From NCBI RefSeq assembly GCF_035594125.1, contig NC_087168.1, forward strand, positions 15,387,150 through 15,451,149: a DNA stretch of 64,000 bases. Reading direction: 5' to 3'. Below, in pieces: positions 50,603 to 63,758 of this stretch. The position numbers were made by a program, and so were the translations under genes. The notes beneath the pieces are model-generated. The model saw only the letters and a program-made list of their open reading frames with translations, had not been told where the DNA came from and searched no databases. How positions within the stretch are numbered: the stretch's first letter is position 1; every line of letters begins with the position of its first letter. The stretch comes from Scylla paramamosain. Its lineage: Eukaryota > Arthropoda > Malacostraca > Decapoda > Portunidae.

Positions 50603-52420
50603 GGCCCACTGAGGTGCCAGTCCTTGAACAATGTCAAAAGCAGTTGTCAAAAATTAAAGAATAAGTGTATTGAAACCTCCCTCTTGAAAGAGTTCAAGTC
50701 ATAGGAAGGAGGAAATACAGAAGAAGGCAGGGAGCTCCAGAGTATACCAGAGAATGGGATGAATGATTGAGAATACTGGTTAGCTCTTGCATTAGAGAGG
50801 TGGAAAGAATAAGGGTGAGAGAAAGAAGAATGTCTAGTGCAGCAAGGCTGCAGGAGGAGGGAAGGTATGCAGTTAGCAAGATCAGAAGAGCAATTAGCAT
50901 GAAAATGATGGTAGAAGATAGCAAGAGATGCAACATTGTGGCAATGAGAGAGAGGTTGAAGACAGTCAGTTAAAGGAGAAGAATTAAGACAAAAAACTTT
51001 TGATTCCACCCTGTTTAAGAGCAGTATGAGTGGAACCCTCTCAGACATGTGAAGCATACTCCATACATGGACAGATAAGACTCCTGTACAGAATTAGCAG
51101 CTGGGGTGGGTGAGAAAAACTGGTGGAGATGACTTAGAATGCCTAACTTCATAAAAGCTGTTTTAATTAGAGATGAGATGTGAAGATTCCAGTTTAGATT
51201 ATAAGTAAATGACAGACTGAAGAAGTTCAGTGTAGAAGAGGGGAACAGTTCATTGTCATTGAAGAAGAGGGGATAGTTATCTGGAAAGTTGTGTCGAGTT
51301 GATAGATGGAAGAATTGAGTTTTTGAGGCACTGAACAATACTAAGCTTGCTCTGCCTCAATTAGAAATTTTAGAGAGATCACAAGTCAGGCATTCTGTGG
51401 TTTGTCTGCGAGAACTGTTTACTTTCTGAAGGGTTAGACGTCTATGAAAAGACATGGAAAAGTGTAGGATGGTATCATCAGCATAGGAGTGGATAGGACA
51501 AGAAGTTTGGTTTAAAAGATCATAGTTGAATAATAGGAAGAATGGGTGATAGGACAGAATCCTGAGGAACACCACTGTTAATAGAGTTAGAAGAACAGTG
51601 ACCATCTACTACAGCAGCAATAGAACAGTTAGAAAGGAAACTTGAGATGAAGTTACAGAGAGTAGGATGGAAGCCGTAGGAGAGTAGTTTGTACATCAAA
51701 GCTTTGTGCCAGACTCTATTAAAAGCTTTTAATATGCCTAAGCCAACCGCAAAAATTTCACCAAAATCCCTAAAAGAGAATGACCAAGACTCTGTAAAGA
51801 AAGCCAGAACCAGTAGAGCGGCCTTGATGGAACACATACTGGCGATCAGTTTGGAGGTTGTGAAGTGATAGATCAATAAGAATCTTCCTGTTGAAGATAG
51901 ATTCTAAACTTTAGAAAGGCAAGAAATTAAAGCAATAGGATGATAGTTTGAGGGATTAGAATGGTCCCCCTTTTTAGGAACAGGCAGAATGTAGGCAAAC
52001 TTCCAACAAGAAGGAAAAGTAGATGTTGATAGAGTTAGAAGAGTTTGACCAGGCAAGGTGCTAGCACAGAGGCACAGTTCTGGAGAACAATAGGAGGGAC
52101 CCCATTAGGTCCATAAACCTTCCAAGGGTTTAGGCCAGTTAAGGCATGGAAAACATCACTGTGAAGTAGGTAGTATGAAGTAGTCAGACAGTGGATGAGT
52201 GGAGAACAATCCCTGAATCATTCAAATTTTTAGCAAAGGTTTGAGCAAAGAGTACAGCTTTTGAAATAGATGAGATGGCAGTGGTGCCATCGGGTTCAAA
52301 GGTGAAGAAGCAAAGTTATTGGAAATGTTTTCAGCTGGGTTCCAGAAGTCATAAGGGGAGTTAGATCTTGAAAGATTTTGACACTTTCTATTTATGAAGA
52401 ACAGACACTTGTTTAGGTTA
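50500..52420 (-). pseudogene. Second copy of LINE A, longer, broken
   Basis: Reading the minus strand from about 52340 gives an RT domain with stops: SCWKFAYILPVPKKGDHSNP, YHPIALISCLSKV, FNRVWHKALMYKLLSYGF, NSGVPQDSVLSPI and HSYADDTILHFSM. The C-terminal part follows (MKLGILSHLHQF, NVASLAIFYHHFHANCSSDL, FIPFSGILWSSLPSSVFP), ending near 50647. Several frame changes and stops make it a pseudogene. Its 3' UTR (50500-50640) contains an (AAT)n run and the family 3' motif in reverse complement. It shares its peptides with the plus-strand copy at 25979, so the same family inserted at least twice here. Confidence 0.85.
50537..50600. repeat. (AAT)n inside LINE A 3' UTR
   Basis: A 64-bp AAT run between gagcaacaaaaacat and aaaggcccactgaggtgccag, both part of the family 3' end. 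Confidence 0.9.
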
Positions 52421-52600
52421 TGCTGATGTAGGTTGGCCCAGATGTAGGTTGGCCCAGGTGGACAAAGCCTGTGTTAACTTGTACTGTATAGGAAATGAGT
52501 GGTCAGGTTTGACTAGTTTTACATTTCTTATGTATATGTACTTATATAGACCTAATCAACAAGACAGAGAACTAAATTTTGAAATGTAATATATATACGA

Positions 52601-52737
<137 letters not shown>

Positions 52738-52924
52738 CTTTTTCTTTTTTTTGAGTGGGTTTCTTTTTTGGGGTATTTTTTTTTGGGTGGGTTTCTTTTC
52801 TTTTTTTTTGTGCCAATCTTGGATGGTGCTGTAATTTTAATTTGGTAATATTTTAGCTTTTCACAGTCTCTAAACTTTATTGAATTTCACGAATGTAATA
52901 CTATCTTTTAAAACATATTTGTAC

Positions 52925-53634
52925 ATTAGGCTGATATCCACACAAGGGAAAGCCCCAGCCAGAATCTCAATTTGTATAAGAGAATGTAAATACCAATTGG
53001 CAGACAAAATATTAAAGGTGATAATGAGCTCAGTGAGACAGGCAGTAGTACCACAACTAGAAAAAGGAAGACAGTCCCAATTTATAACAGAGGAAATAAG
53101 AAAGATCCTTTAAATTATAGACTTGTGTCACTAACCAGTGTGGCAGCTACTGAATGAAATATGTACCTGGAAGAGTAATCAATCTTGGCAGAACAATAAT
53201 ATGGATTTAAAAGTTAAAGATCTTGTACCAGCAAATTATTGAATTTTTACAAAGAGATTATAAACGAGTTACAAGAACAGGATGGCCGAGTAGATTGTAT
53301 ATACCTGGATTTGAAAAAGAAATTTGATAAAGTACCTCTCTGATGTTTAATATAGAAGCTGGAGCATATAGGAAGTTTGAAGGGAAACAAGCTGATGGAA
53401 GATTACTTAAGAGACATAAATGAGAATGGTAATAAAAGATGAAATATTTGAAAGGGCAGGAGTAACTAGTAGTGCCACAGGGGTCAATATTAGTGCCAAT
53501 ACATAAATGTCATGGTAGATGAAATAAGTCGCTATACAAGTCTTTTCGCTGATGATGTAAAGATGTAATAGGTAACATAGATGACTGAAGAGTTACAGGA
53601 AGACTTGATAAAACTTGTAAATGGAGCAAAGAGT

Positions 53635-53729
<95 letters not shown>

Positions 53730-54345
53730 AAAGTTATGGAGATGGAGAGATTCTAAACGAAGATTACAAACAAAGTATTAGCTGGGAGATGAAAAAATAA
53801 ATCGAAAGAGGAAAAATATTTAGGGACTGTGATATAAAATTACCCGAGAGAAGCAATTAAACCAAAATCATAAGAGAAACAAACTACTGACCGACATCAG
53901 GATAACATTCCTTTATATGGTTAACTCACTCATTATGGCAGTGATTTGACCAAAATTGGAATATACTGCTGTAGTCTGGTGCTCCCATAAAAAAAAAAAA
54001 AGAAACATGATAAAGGAAACGAAAGAATAAGAATACAATGGACAGAAAAAAAAAAAAGACTACCCTGAAGGACCTGACATTTGAGGAAGGACTGAACACA
54101 AACCTACCTGGAGGGAAGAGAGAAGGAAGGCTTGTTATGCTATACAAAACAATGAAAGGATTAGGGTCATTTGGTAAGGAAATAAAGAAGACAGGATATT
54201 GGAAGGTTATAAAAAGTTCAGCTTCACATACATGTACCAGCACTTGGCTTGAGCGAGAGGTGGTTCACACAGTACAAGAAACATTCACGAATTCAAGGCG
54301 AAATTTAATAACACGAAATGTGAAGACAAGACCCTACATAAGTTG
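52925..54345 (+). pseudogene. Different non-LTR retrotransposon (LINE B), broken, with internal microsatellite
   Basis: Pieces in several frames follow the order of a CR1/RTE-like RT: TVPIYNRGNKKDPLNYRLVS (about 53070), DGRVDCIYLDLKKKFDKVPL (53280-53340), SLFADDVKM (about 53545), TEELQEDLIKLVNGAKS (53584), then KRRLQTKY and, near the end, KKTTLKDLTFEEGLNTNLPG and EGRLVMLYKTMKGLGSFGKE (54050-54170). Stops and frameshifts are frequent. A (TA)n then (TG)n tract at 53638-53728 sits between the YADD-like block and the following conserved block. The peptides differ from LINE A, so this is a separate family. Confidence 0.8.
53638..53728 (+). repeat. (TA)n(TG)n inside LINE B
   Basis: (TA)n 53638-53709 continuing as (TG)n to 53728, between conserved parts of the LINE B reverse transcriptase. 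Confidence 0.95.
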
Positions 54346-54749
54346 AACGGCTAAATATTTGAACGTCAATTAGTTTATCATTTGCAACTACAATGTGCAT
54401 CATCAGCATATCAAACACCTGTCTAGAGGGTTCCCGTTATCTTATGTAGCTTATTACTTACTTAGGCGTCTGAAGATGAAACAGAGCCCCAGTGCAGATC
54501 GCCCCCAATGGATGACAACAGCAATGCAAGCCCACTAAGCTCCACGTGGTAGCTTCGACCCTCAGTCTTCGAAGCTTCACTTTACCGAACTCCAGATATC
54601 CCTTAGATTTCGTATACCAGTGGACGAATATCAGTAGTATATATTGTTAGGTTGAAAGCTTATAATTTTCGTTTATTAATGTATTACTTTCATGGAGTAT
54701 TAACAATAGATAAAGTGTTTACCACTTCGGCGCCCTTATCATGTTCCCT

Positions 54750-54789
<40 letters not shown>

Positions 54790-55456
54790 TCTTAAATCAG
54801 TATCTCTTAATGAACTTTTATTTGCGCAGGCTGCTTATATAAGAGGATTAATGTGAATGGAAATTATGAGTGGTTGTACAAAGCATTCAAATTCTCCCTC
54901 CCTGTGTGATGGTTCGCCCGTTCTGCTTCAACCTTCAAGTGCTTCATTGTGGAATGGTGTTATCAAAATACATGTTTATATAGATAATCTTTATTTTCAT
55001 TCGTAGCAAAAATTATCAACAAGAAACTTACAAGATGTATTTTCTTTGTTAATAGATTATGAATCATTACACACACACACACACACACACATAAATAGTT
55101 CATTTTTAATACGAAATTAGACAAATAATAAGAAAACAATAAATAAAAATAAATAAATAAATAAATAACAAATCCTTCCTTACAATACTGATGCCTCAGC
55201 CAGCTGTGCTACTCTTGCATGAAATCAATCCACATCAGAAATTCGAAGAGAAATTTATTAACCTAACTTTCCTCCAATTTACAACCCAGAATAATTCTCA
55301 GACGATATTATTTTGTCTGCTCCGGTTATCTGTCTGGAATAAGGCTGAGGTTTAGGAAAGGACAGCAGACCAAAACAATGACAGTGTTAGGAGAGATACC
55401 GGCTTCAGGAGGGCAGGACAGTCAGGTATCAATGAGGATCTGCCAAGGGTATCGTG

Positions 55457-55507
<51 letters not shown>

Positions 55508-55739
55508 GGGATTGGAAATTAAACAGATATTTTTTTTCATTCTCGTGGTACAAAAGAAAAAAAAAATGTGTAGATGTTACTTTAAGTGCGTGCGTTTGTG
55601 TGTCGTTGACCTAAAGCTGTGTGTTCTTGTCTGCACAATCATTTTATTTGTCCAACAGTTTATCATTATTTATTTGTTTTTATTTTTCAGATGTTGTGTA
55701 TTCTTCTCCTCTATCACCTCTTTCTTTAGTCTATCCCAG

Positions 55740-55801
<62 letters not shown>

Positions 55802-57913
55802 TAAGAAATAATCCTGAGAGGAACATTAACGAATCCTTCTGATACCGTTTCAAGGCTCAGGATCTACAGGAAGATTCCACTGCAGGAGCGAACCAGCCAC
55901 GCCCCTCATCCCTGCCGCACAGCCTCCCAGTCCGTCTGTCGCTGGCCTCCGTGTAGCGGTCGTTGGTGCGCATGGACACCTACATATCTTTTTGTGTTGC
56001 CTGATGTCTCCCCTCACATGGCTCGTTTCTTTGGACATCTGGGAATGTGCGTTGTTGTCTGCTTTCCAAGATTTCGGCAGTAAAAAAAAAAAAATAAATA
56101 AATAAACAAAAAATAAAAAAATAAAAAAATAAGAATAAATAACTTTGGGAAGCTATAATTAAAAAAAAACAATAACTGACAATGGCAACGATAACTCACT
56201 GAAAATGAACATTCACATCCTTTCAGAATACTTTGGCAAGAAACACCATATGGAAGCTATTTTCGCTCTATCCATTAATATTTGAAAATAAGTACTAAAG
56301 GAGCATTGTTTTGTGATGGAAGATATTAGTTATAACTACAAAGTAGTAATATATTCTTTTCCTGGTCAAAATGTAAGATGTACTAGACTCTTTTAAATAT
56401 ACGAGACGTATCATAACACTTACTTTGGTGGTGCAAGAATCCTCGAGGCTCGGGAGCCTCACCTGGCGGGGTTACTTCATCTCGGTGAGACCGCGACTGA
56501 GGGAAGGTTAGATTACGGACAGGATTGCTGCCAGACAGCTGGAATCATTGCTGGCTTGAGCAGAACATTCCAATCCCACACACAGACGCCATTGGCTTGG
56601 TGGAGCACCGTGCAGCCCAACAGACAGGGACGAGACTTGTCCCCTATGCCAAGAAATGAATGTGAGTAGTTACTTAAGAATGATGTAATTGCCTTTTTAA
56701 TTAAGACATAGCTTTTTAGCTGCAGTTAAAATACTGAATAAATTAAACGAAACCACTTGCATTGCAAACTCATACTTTGGCACAGCTCACTCTAATGTTC
56801 AGATAAAAGTAACAGGAAGGAAAGGCAGTACTATGGCTGATGGGCAGTACAAAGCTGGTTCATCTCCTTGCACGCACGGATCCTCCTCCTTCAGTGACAG
56901 TTGCTGCCTTCGAGGTTCCGCACCACCCGGCGATGTCTGCTTCTGATGCATTCTGAGCAACCCTGTATAAAGAACGAGCTTTAGGCATTCTATTTCCTTG
57001 AACACTGGGTACTATGCGATGACATAGTGACAGATATTAACATTAAGATGGATCAGCTGAAACTGGTCTACCTGACTTCCTCTCACTGAGGGAAATATGA
57101 CATAAAGAGTGAATACACTGTAGTGTTGGGGACTCCTCACCATCTGGCACGGCGACCACGAGGGCAACGAGGACACGACACACAGACCGAGCAGCCCGCA
57201 GGATTGGGAACCTGAGGCTGCGTCGCACTCGCCAGGAGACACTTCGACCAGGAAAGATCACGCCGCAGCACAGGGTGGGCATGCAGGCTGCTACCATCGG
57301 CCGTGTGTCATATCAATATACATTAAATCTCTTAAGTCCCTTATCCTCTATTTTCATGAGCAGGATTCATCGCCATCCGCCGACTGGTCAATGGCCATGT
57401 TAAGATGGCATCCCTGGTGGGAACGCCTTGCCGCGGGTGGACTGACCGCCGCTCCTCACGGCCATTCCACACCAGGGCGATTTATACTGCAGCACCTTAA
57501 AAGGAGAAAAAAAGTCATGACACATTTGAAGTGTTTCATACCATAACATACTGTAAAGGAATGATAGCCGCCACATCCCACCGTCAAGCTAGCCTGCCAG
57601 TGTCCTCACCTTCACTTTCTTCTGGCTGTATATTGACATCTTATTTACTTTGTAAAAAAAAAAAAATAAATAAATAAAATAAAATAAATAAATAAATAAA
57701 AATAAATAAATAAATGAATAAATAAATAAATAAATAAATAAAATAAATAAAAAAGTAGAAAATGTATCATGTTACTTTTAATATGTTGGAAAATAAGACA
57801 CTTATCATGACAAAACACTTTGCAGTTCCATTACAGATAATTAAATTGTACTTAAATTTAATAAATTATGTTTCCAAAAGTTACCCGTCATCTCTCCTTC
57901 GCCGAACACTCAC
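54346..57913. other. Region downstream of CadN exon 13: microsatellites and unassigned GC-rich blocks
   Basis: Contains (GA)n 54753-54787, (AC)n 55070-55091, (TG)n 55457-55506 and 55741-55799, and (AAAT)n 57657-57754. GC-richer blocks at 55860-55975, 56440-56640, 56870-56945, 57130-57300 and 57400-57490 stand out and have short open frames on the minus strand, but none encodes the expected cadherin tail. Confidence 0.6.
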
Positions 57914-58952
57914 AAGAAGAGAGAGATCCTGGGGAGGAACCTTCACCCTCGTAAGCATAGTTTCTCAGGTCGTCTCCTGTAGGTGGCGTACTCTCATGCT
58001 TGCCTTTGCTGATCCTCCTTCTTTTCCCGCCCTGGGTGTTCTCCCGTAGGTGTGGCGAAGTCCGCACACTGCCGCCGCCCTCACTCGCCTCCTCCCTGTT
58101 GCTGACCGGCGTCATCGCGTCCACCCGCAGCACGTCCACGTCTGCAGCACCGAGGCAACCACAGCACCGCACTTAGCGATGTTTGTGTAATAAGGTTCGG
58201 ACAACATTATGTGCAATACTGGAGAAGTGACAAGGAATTCGTGATTTTTTTTTTAATCCTTTTACTTGTGGGGCACTATTTAAAATTCAACACATAAGTC
58301 CAAGATTGAGAAAGAATGGATGAAACTCATCAGCTATGAATAACACGCTTTATGAGGGATAACCTGCAAGGATGACAAAACTCTCACTGTTATTATCTCA
58401 CAGGTAACTAACTCTTCTGTTACCTGCTATGTTGGGATTCCTGGTCCAGGCGGGCTGGCCGTTGGCTGGCGGGGGCTTCAACAGCTGCAGTTCCATCAGG
58501 TTGGATGTTTGGCTGTGCGTGGTCAACGATTCATCTTTACAGTCTGTCGTGTGGCCCTTAGTTTCTGCCAGATTCCTGCGCAGCGCAGTGCGGCGATGTA
58601 GTAAAAATGCACACAACAACACTGCCAGGAAGATGAAGCAGTAAGTAGACTGTCGCTGAACTTAACTTTACTGTTTTGTTAAAATATCAACATGGCACAT
58701 CCATCTCATGCACGTACTAGCACTAATATTATCAAGACAACCATGTGAGACAAATTACAACTCTTGCCTCACTCAAAATCTAAAAAGCCTTCCATGGATT
58801 TTGGCCACAACAATTCTACTCACACATTAGGAAGGTGCACCACACTGCTATGGTCACCAGAACCCCCATGGGCAGCTGGAGGGAAGTGTGGCCCACCTCG
58901 GGCAGCTGGCAGTGCTGTCCTTTGAACCCAGCCGGGCAGGAACACACGTAAC
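57914..58952 (-). other. CadN: CadN exons 11-13: last EGF, membrane segment, juxtamembrane cytoplasmic region
   Basis: Exon 11 completes an EGF (YVCSCPAGFKGQHCQL) and starts the membrane helix (GVLVTIAVWCTFLM). Exon 12 finishes it (LLCAFLL) and is followed by the basic stop-transfer HRRTALRR. Exon 12 ends in NPNIA and exon 13 continues DVDVLRVDA; DDLRNYAYEGEGS then marks the conserved cadherin cytoplasmic motif. The exon ends SLSS plus one base at TCTTCTT|GTGAGT. Reading through that donor would add only CECSAKER before a stop. Confidence 0.88.
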
Positions 58953-61900
58953 CTGTGTTGTGGAGAGCTATTACTGGACTCTTGCATTATAAGTCTATGA
59001 TAGTGGTGTCCATACGTATCTATTATGATTTTTAAAGTTCTGAAACGTCTATCATTGTATCAGGCTGATATGTAAGGGATGGACGAGAAAAGGCTGTCTC
59101 ATTTTAAAAACAAAAATACAAAGGATATCTTTCCGTCCCTTTAAGGTGTCTTTTATGATATGCAAAAAAAAAAAAAAAAAATAAAAAAAAAAATATGGTG
59201 GCAGAGTGTTCCAACCTGACTGCAGAATGCGGCCAGGTGATGTCTTCCTACCATGCGGGGATATACGTATAGAGCAAACAAGAACAGTGATTTATTTCAA
59301 CGAATCTCCGAACTGTCAAACATCGAGTTTCTTAAAGGAAATTTGAAAATACCCTGTAGCACACTGCTAACACATGATGTCTAGAAATTATGATAAGAAG
59401 CAACACCAGCGTGGCGAAGGGTGTCACCTGGTGCACTGCACAATGAATATCACCTGGCTGAGTGTTGAAGCACGAGCCGCCGCTGAGACACGGCCGCCAA
59501 GCACACTCGTCCTCGTCCTCACACACCAGGCGACTCCTGCCCAGCACGCGGCCCTCGCCACACCTGCAGCAGTGGTGGTGTGTTACCCACATTGGTCTTC
59601 CATCATCACGTACACTACATACTAAAGAATCACACTGGTCTACAGTTTTGTATAACCGACCCGCAATGGTAGGACCTCCAGGTGTCGACACAGGATAGCG
59701 GCGGTGTGCAAGACACATTGGTGCAAGATGGTGCAGCAACGCAGCCTTCCTGCACGCCCTTGAAGGCACTTGCCTGGCCCCATATTGTGCTGTTGACAGC
59801 AGGCGGCAGTGGCACACTGCAGCCTGAGATGCGCAGGTCGTCAATGCAGCCTGAGTGAGGAAGGAAAGGTTCTGTCAGTCATGGCTCATTTTCGGTACTT
59901 TTCTTTTATCTGATTGAGTGCTGTATATTATGTGAGCGTCTAACCATCAAAGAAATCTCCGTGGATACTGAGAAATCCAGCATTCTGAAAGCGAGGAGAC
60001 CCGCCCACGTAGACGCCCTCCTGTTTGTCCACCTCTAGGAGTTGTTGTCCCTCCAGCAATAACGAGGCATTGTGCAGGTCGCCATCCCCATCGTCCACCA
60101 CCAGGAAGGTTGCTGAGCCGTACCTGTCCCACAACACCGCTGCTCAATACACGCCATCATCCTCCTACCACTAGAGGACCTACTTGGAATGGAAGACAAC
60201 TAAAGGCAGCTGTTTCAGTGAGTTACCTATTGCTGCAACTTTCAGCAATCATTTACTCTATTTTCTCCGTACCAGTCCTATCTCCACTGTTCCCTGACTG
60301 AGATGAATCTGAGACTAATTTTTTTTTCAATGAGAAGTAAGTCCATCATGGGGCATGTACATAACCACTGAAATTGATCTAAGAGGAAACATGCAAAAAA
60401 TTAGATTGCGAAAGCAATCACAATTAAAACAGTAACATTCCTTCATAAGTTTTACTCGAAAAGAGATCTAATAACAGAGGCTCAAAGTCACCCCGCCAGA
60501 ATTTTTCGACATTCCTACCCGGGCGGTGACAGATGCCCCACCTGGTGGCAGAGAGGGAGTGCCAGCGCCCGTCGGTAAGGACGACCCGCGAGAGACATAT
60601 AGAAGCCGGGGGTCGTGGGTGGAGGCGCAGCACAGCACACAGGCGACCACCCACCAGCTGCACAGACCAGCTGTCCCGCCCATGCTGTGATGACAGCACC
60701 ACCAGCTCGCCTCTCCTCCTCACGGTGCGGAACCTGTTGATGGGAGTGGCTGATAGGATTAGAGAGTGGAAAACACACATTGTACATAGCAGCCTGAGAT
60801 TAGCAGCACATACCTGAGGGTGATAGAGGTGGTGTAGGCCAGGGGAGAGAAGGAGAGAGCCAGCTTGACATAACTGTTGGGGAGGAAAGTGACGGGCGTG
60901 GTGGGCAAGGCACAGCCTGGGCCGCCCCATCCCTGCTGGCACTCACACCGCAGTGACCCCGGCGACCCCCGACACCTGCAGCACATGGAAAAAAACAGAC
61001 GCTTATGTGTTTCCCAGTGCAACATGTGAAGGTACGACATAAAGCACCACATCAGCACCACTCACCTGCCGTGGAGGCCGCACAGGACGTGGTTGGCGAG
61101 ACAGTCTGCAGCGGGGCATCCTGGGGTGCTGGCCTGACCCAATACGCTGCTACCAAGGTCAATCAACTGTCACAGGATAATATTTACATTGTGTTAGCTT
61201 GTTTTTACTATCCAGATCTTTCATTACCTAACTTAAAATTCATAAAATAGTTTTTTTTTTCTTTTTTACTGCCCTTTCCCATTTTTTTCGTTAAAAATTT
61301 GTTTAAGAAAATCACCATCATCATTATCCTCCTTCTCCTTTTCATCACATCATTCGCTTTCACCAAACAAAGGTTGCTGCCGAGAATCGCGAGGAAGAGA
61401 GGAGAGGACAAGACAATGAATGATCAATCAGCAAGACACCACTCACGCCGAGCATCAACTGTCTCCTCAATTTGACTCTGATAGACATTAAGGGAATCTT
61501 CCTGAGACCACTATAATGTTGTCAGAGTATGCAGGCAGTATAGGCATGATCTGCATATCATGGACATGCAGGAGAGAATGGTAGTGGATAAGCCAAAAGA
61601 CACTCATTACTGTGTCATGTTATGTCTACAAACTGTTCTGCTGCTCGAGAATGTCTAATATGCCACACTCACCTTGCCGTTGACTCTGATGTTTCTGATG
61701 CAGCCGCGGAAGTGTGGCGGGCGTGGCAGCTTTGCACCATCACTCACTACTTTTGCAGGCACCAAGCCGCCCACCTGAAGCACCCCACTTGTGTTGAGGA
61801 CACGAGCACTCCCTGGCAGTTTAGTGACGCTCCTACAAGTATGTGTGTCTGGACGGAGAGGTGTGGACGACTGGTTGAGGGCAGGTCCCAAAGAAGGCAC

Positions 61901-63497
61901 GGGTGATTCGTCCCAGCTACTTCCTAAACACAAATCCACGATCATCTCCACTACCTGTCACAGATAAAGTGTACTGATAACCAATAACACCTGCACGCGC
62001 ATGTGTGTGCGTTAGTGTGTGGGCAAGGGCACAGTCTGATCATTCAGGGGCCCACTTGGCCTCACCTCGTCTCTCCAGATGAGGTCTATCCTGTGCCACG
62101 TGTTGTCTGCCAGGGAGGGCAAGGCGTCCAGGGTGATAGTGACAGGGCCTTCACCAAGGTTTAGCAGTAACATTGGCCGTCCCTGATGCAGCTCCAGAAG
62201 CAGCAGGTCACGTATACCTGTGCCATGGTCAGAACCTTCCTGTGGGCCAGAATAAAGCAGTGTTGCTGTTTTCGCTGTGCTCAGAACCTCCAAGCTCAGG
62301 TGTACCTCAGCACAGGGAGGGATAGGCGGCACCCACGCCCAGGCACCATCTGTGGTGGCTCCGATACCAGTCCCCTGCCTCCCACCACCGCCCTCGAAGT
62401 GCCTGGAGAGTACCTTGCAACGGGAGCCCCACGTGCCATAAGGACAGATGCACCTGGAAGGGAGGAGAAGTCAAGTGATTACTGAGGGAATGTGTGATCG
62501 AATTACATGTGATAGAACCAACACGTGGCCAAGGCTGTGGATCTGAAGACTTGTATAGAACAATAACTATGATCCTTTTTAGTGACCATTTGTGATTATC
62601 ATAATTACGGTCGTATACTTATCAATTTTTGTTTCCTTGTTCGTCTGATGCTCTTCAGTCACATAATTTGAAAGCTCCAACCCTCGTAATATTCACCTGA
62701 CGCCTGAGGATGTGCCGAGACACCTGCCGCCGTTAAGACACGTGTCAGGGGAGCAGGAGGCGGCCTGGTGAGGCGTGGCGGCGCTCGTGCAGCCACAGGG
62801 GCCCCGCACCACCATGCGTGGCCCCACCACCGTCGAGGAGAGGGCGTCCACCACACTGAAGTCATCAGCAAGGCCCACCCAGCAGCCGCCCACACACCTC
62901 TCCTCCGCCGCCACGTCTGATGGGGGTGTGGCGCTTTCACTGCAGGTGACCACGCCCACCTTTATGCTGATACCTAAAGCCTCGCTCAGCTGTACAAATA
63001 ATAAGAGAGGAAAATAAAGTGAGGTAAAAATTTAATACAAAGAATGAATTTCAGTGCTTAGATAGACGCGGATGTTCGTCTCTTCAGGGGGTATAAAATA
63101 TGGATCTGTCCAACTTTAAAACTCAAAGGATAAAAACAAACAATGTGTTCAAGAAACGCTGATTTGCTGAATAAAGTGACGAGTATAGTCTAAAATACAG
63201 CAGCATCCAGAGAGTAGCCAGTGCATGTAATTCCTGTACGAGTTCACGTATGTAACTTCATGATACGAGGCTTTGCTAGCTGATGAAGATTATGTTCCCG
63301 GAAATCCAACGAGAAGCTCAAATATTACGTAATGAACTGATTGCACCTGCCGAAATGAAAATGTTCCTGAGGTAACAGTATGATAATAATTAATCTTGTG
63401 GTGAAAATGATGTTGAATGTGGACAGATGGCGACTGTGTGAAGCAATGCCATGGAGCAGCGCGGAGAAGCACGAGAATGGAATTGCATTATTATTGA

Positions 63498-63537
<40 letters not shown>

Positions 63538-63555
63538 GCTGCTGCTGCTGCTGTT

Positions 63556-63586
<31 letters not shown>

Positions 63587-63706
63587 CTGTTGTTGTTGTT
63601 GTTGCTGTTGTTGTTGTTGTTGTTGTTGCTGCTGCTGTTGTTATTATTACTATTATCATTATCATTCTTCTTCTTCTTCTTCTTCTTCTTCTTCTTCTTC
63701 CTCCTC

Positions 63707-63758
<52 letters not shown>

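Noticed and set aside
57354..57412. Short minus-strand peptide MAIDQSADGDESCS as the missing CadN tail
   Set aside because: No AG acceptor lies before it in the needed phase, and it lacks the FDYL..GPRF block.
59332..59844. 170-codon minus-strand frame in the CadN region
   Set aside because: It reads through CadN intron and exon 9 in the wrong frame; only its exon 10 part is real coding.
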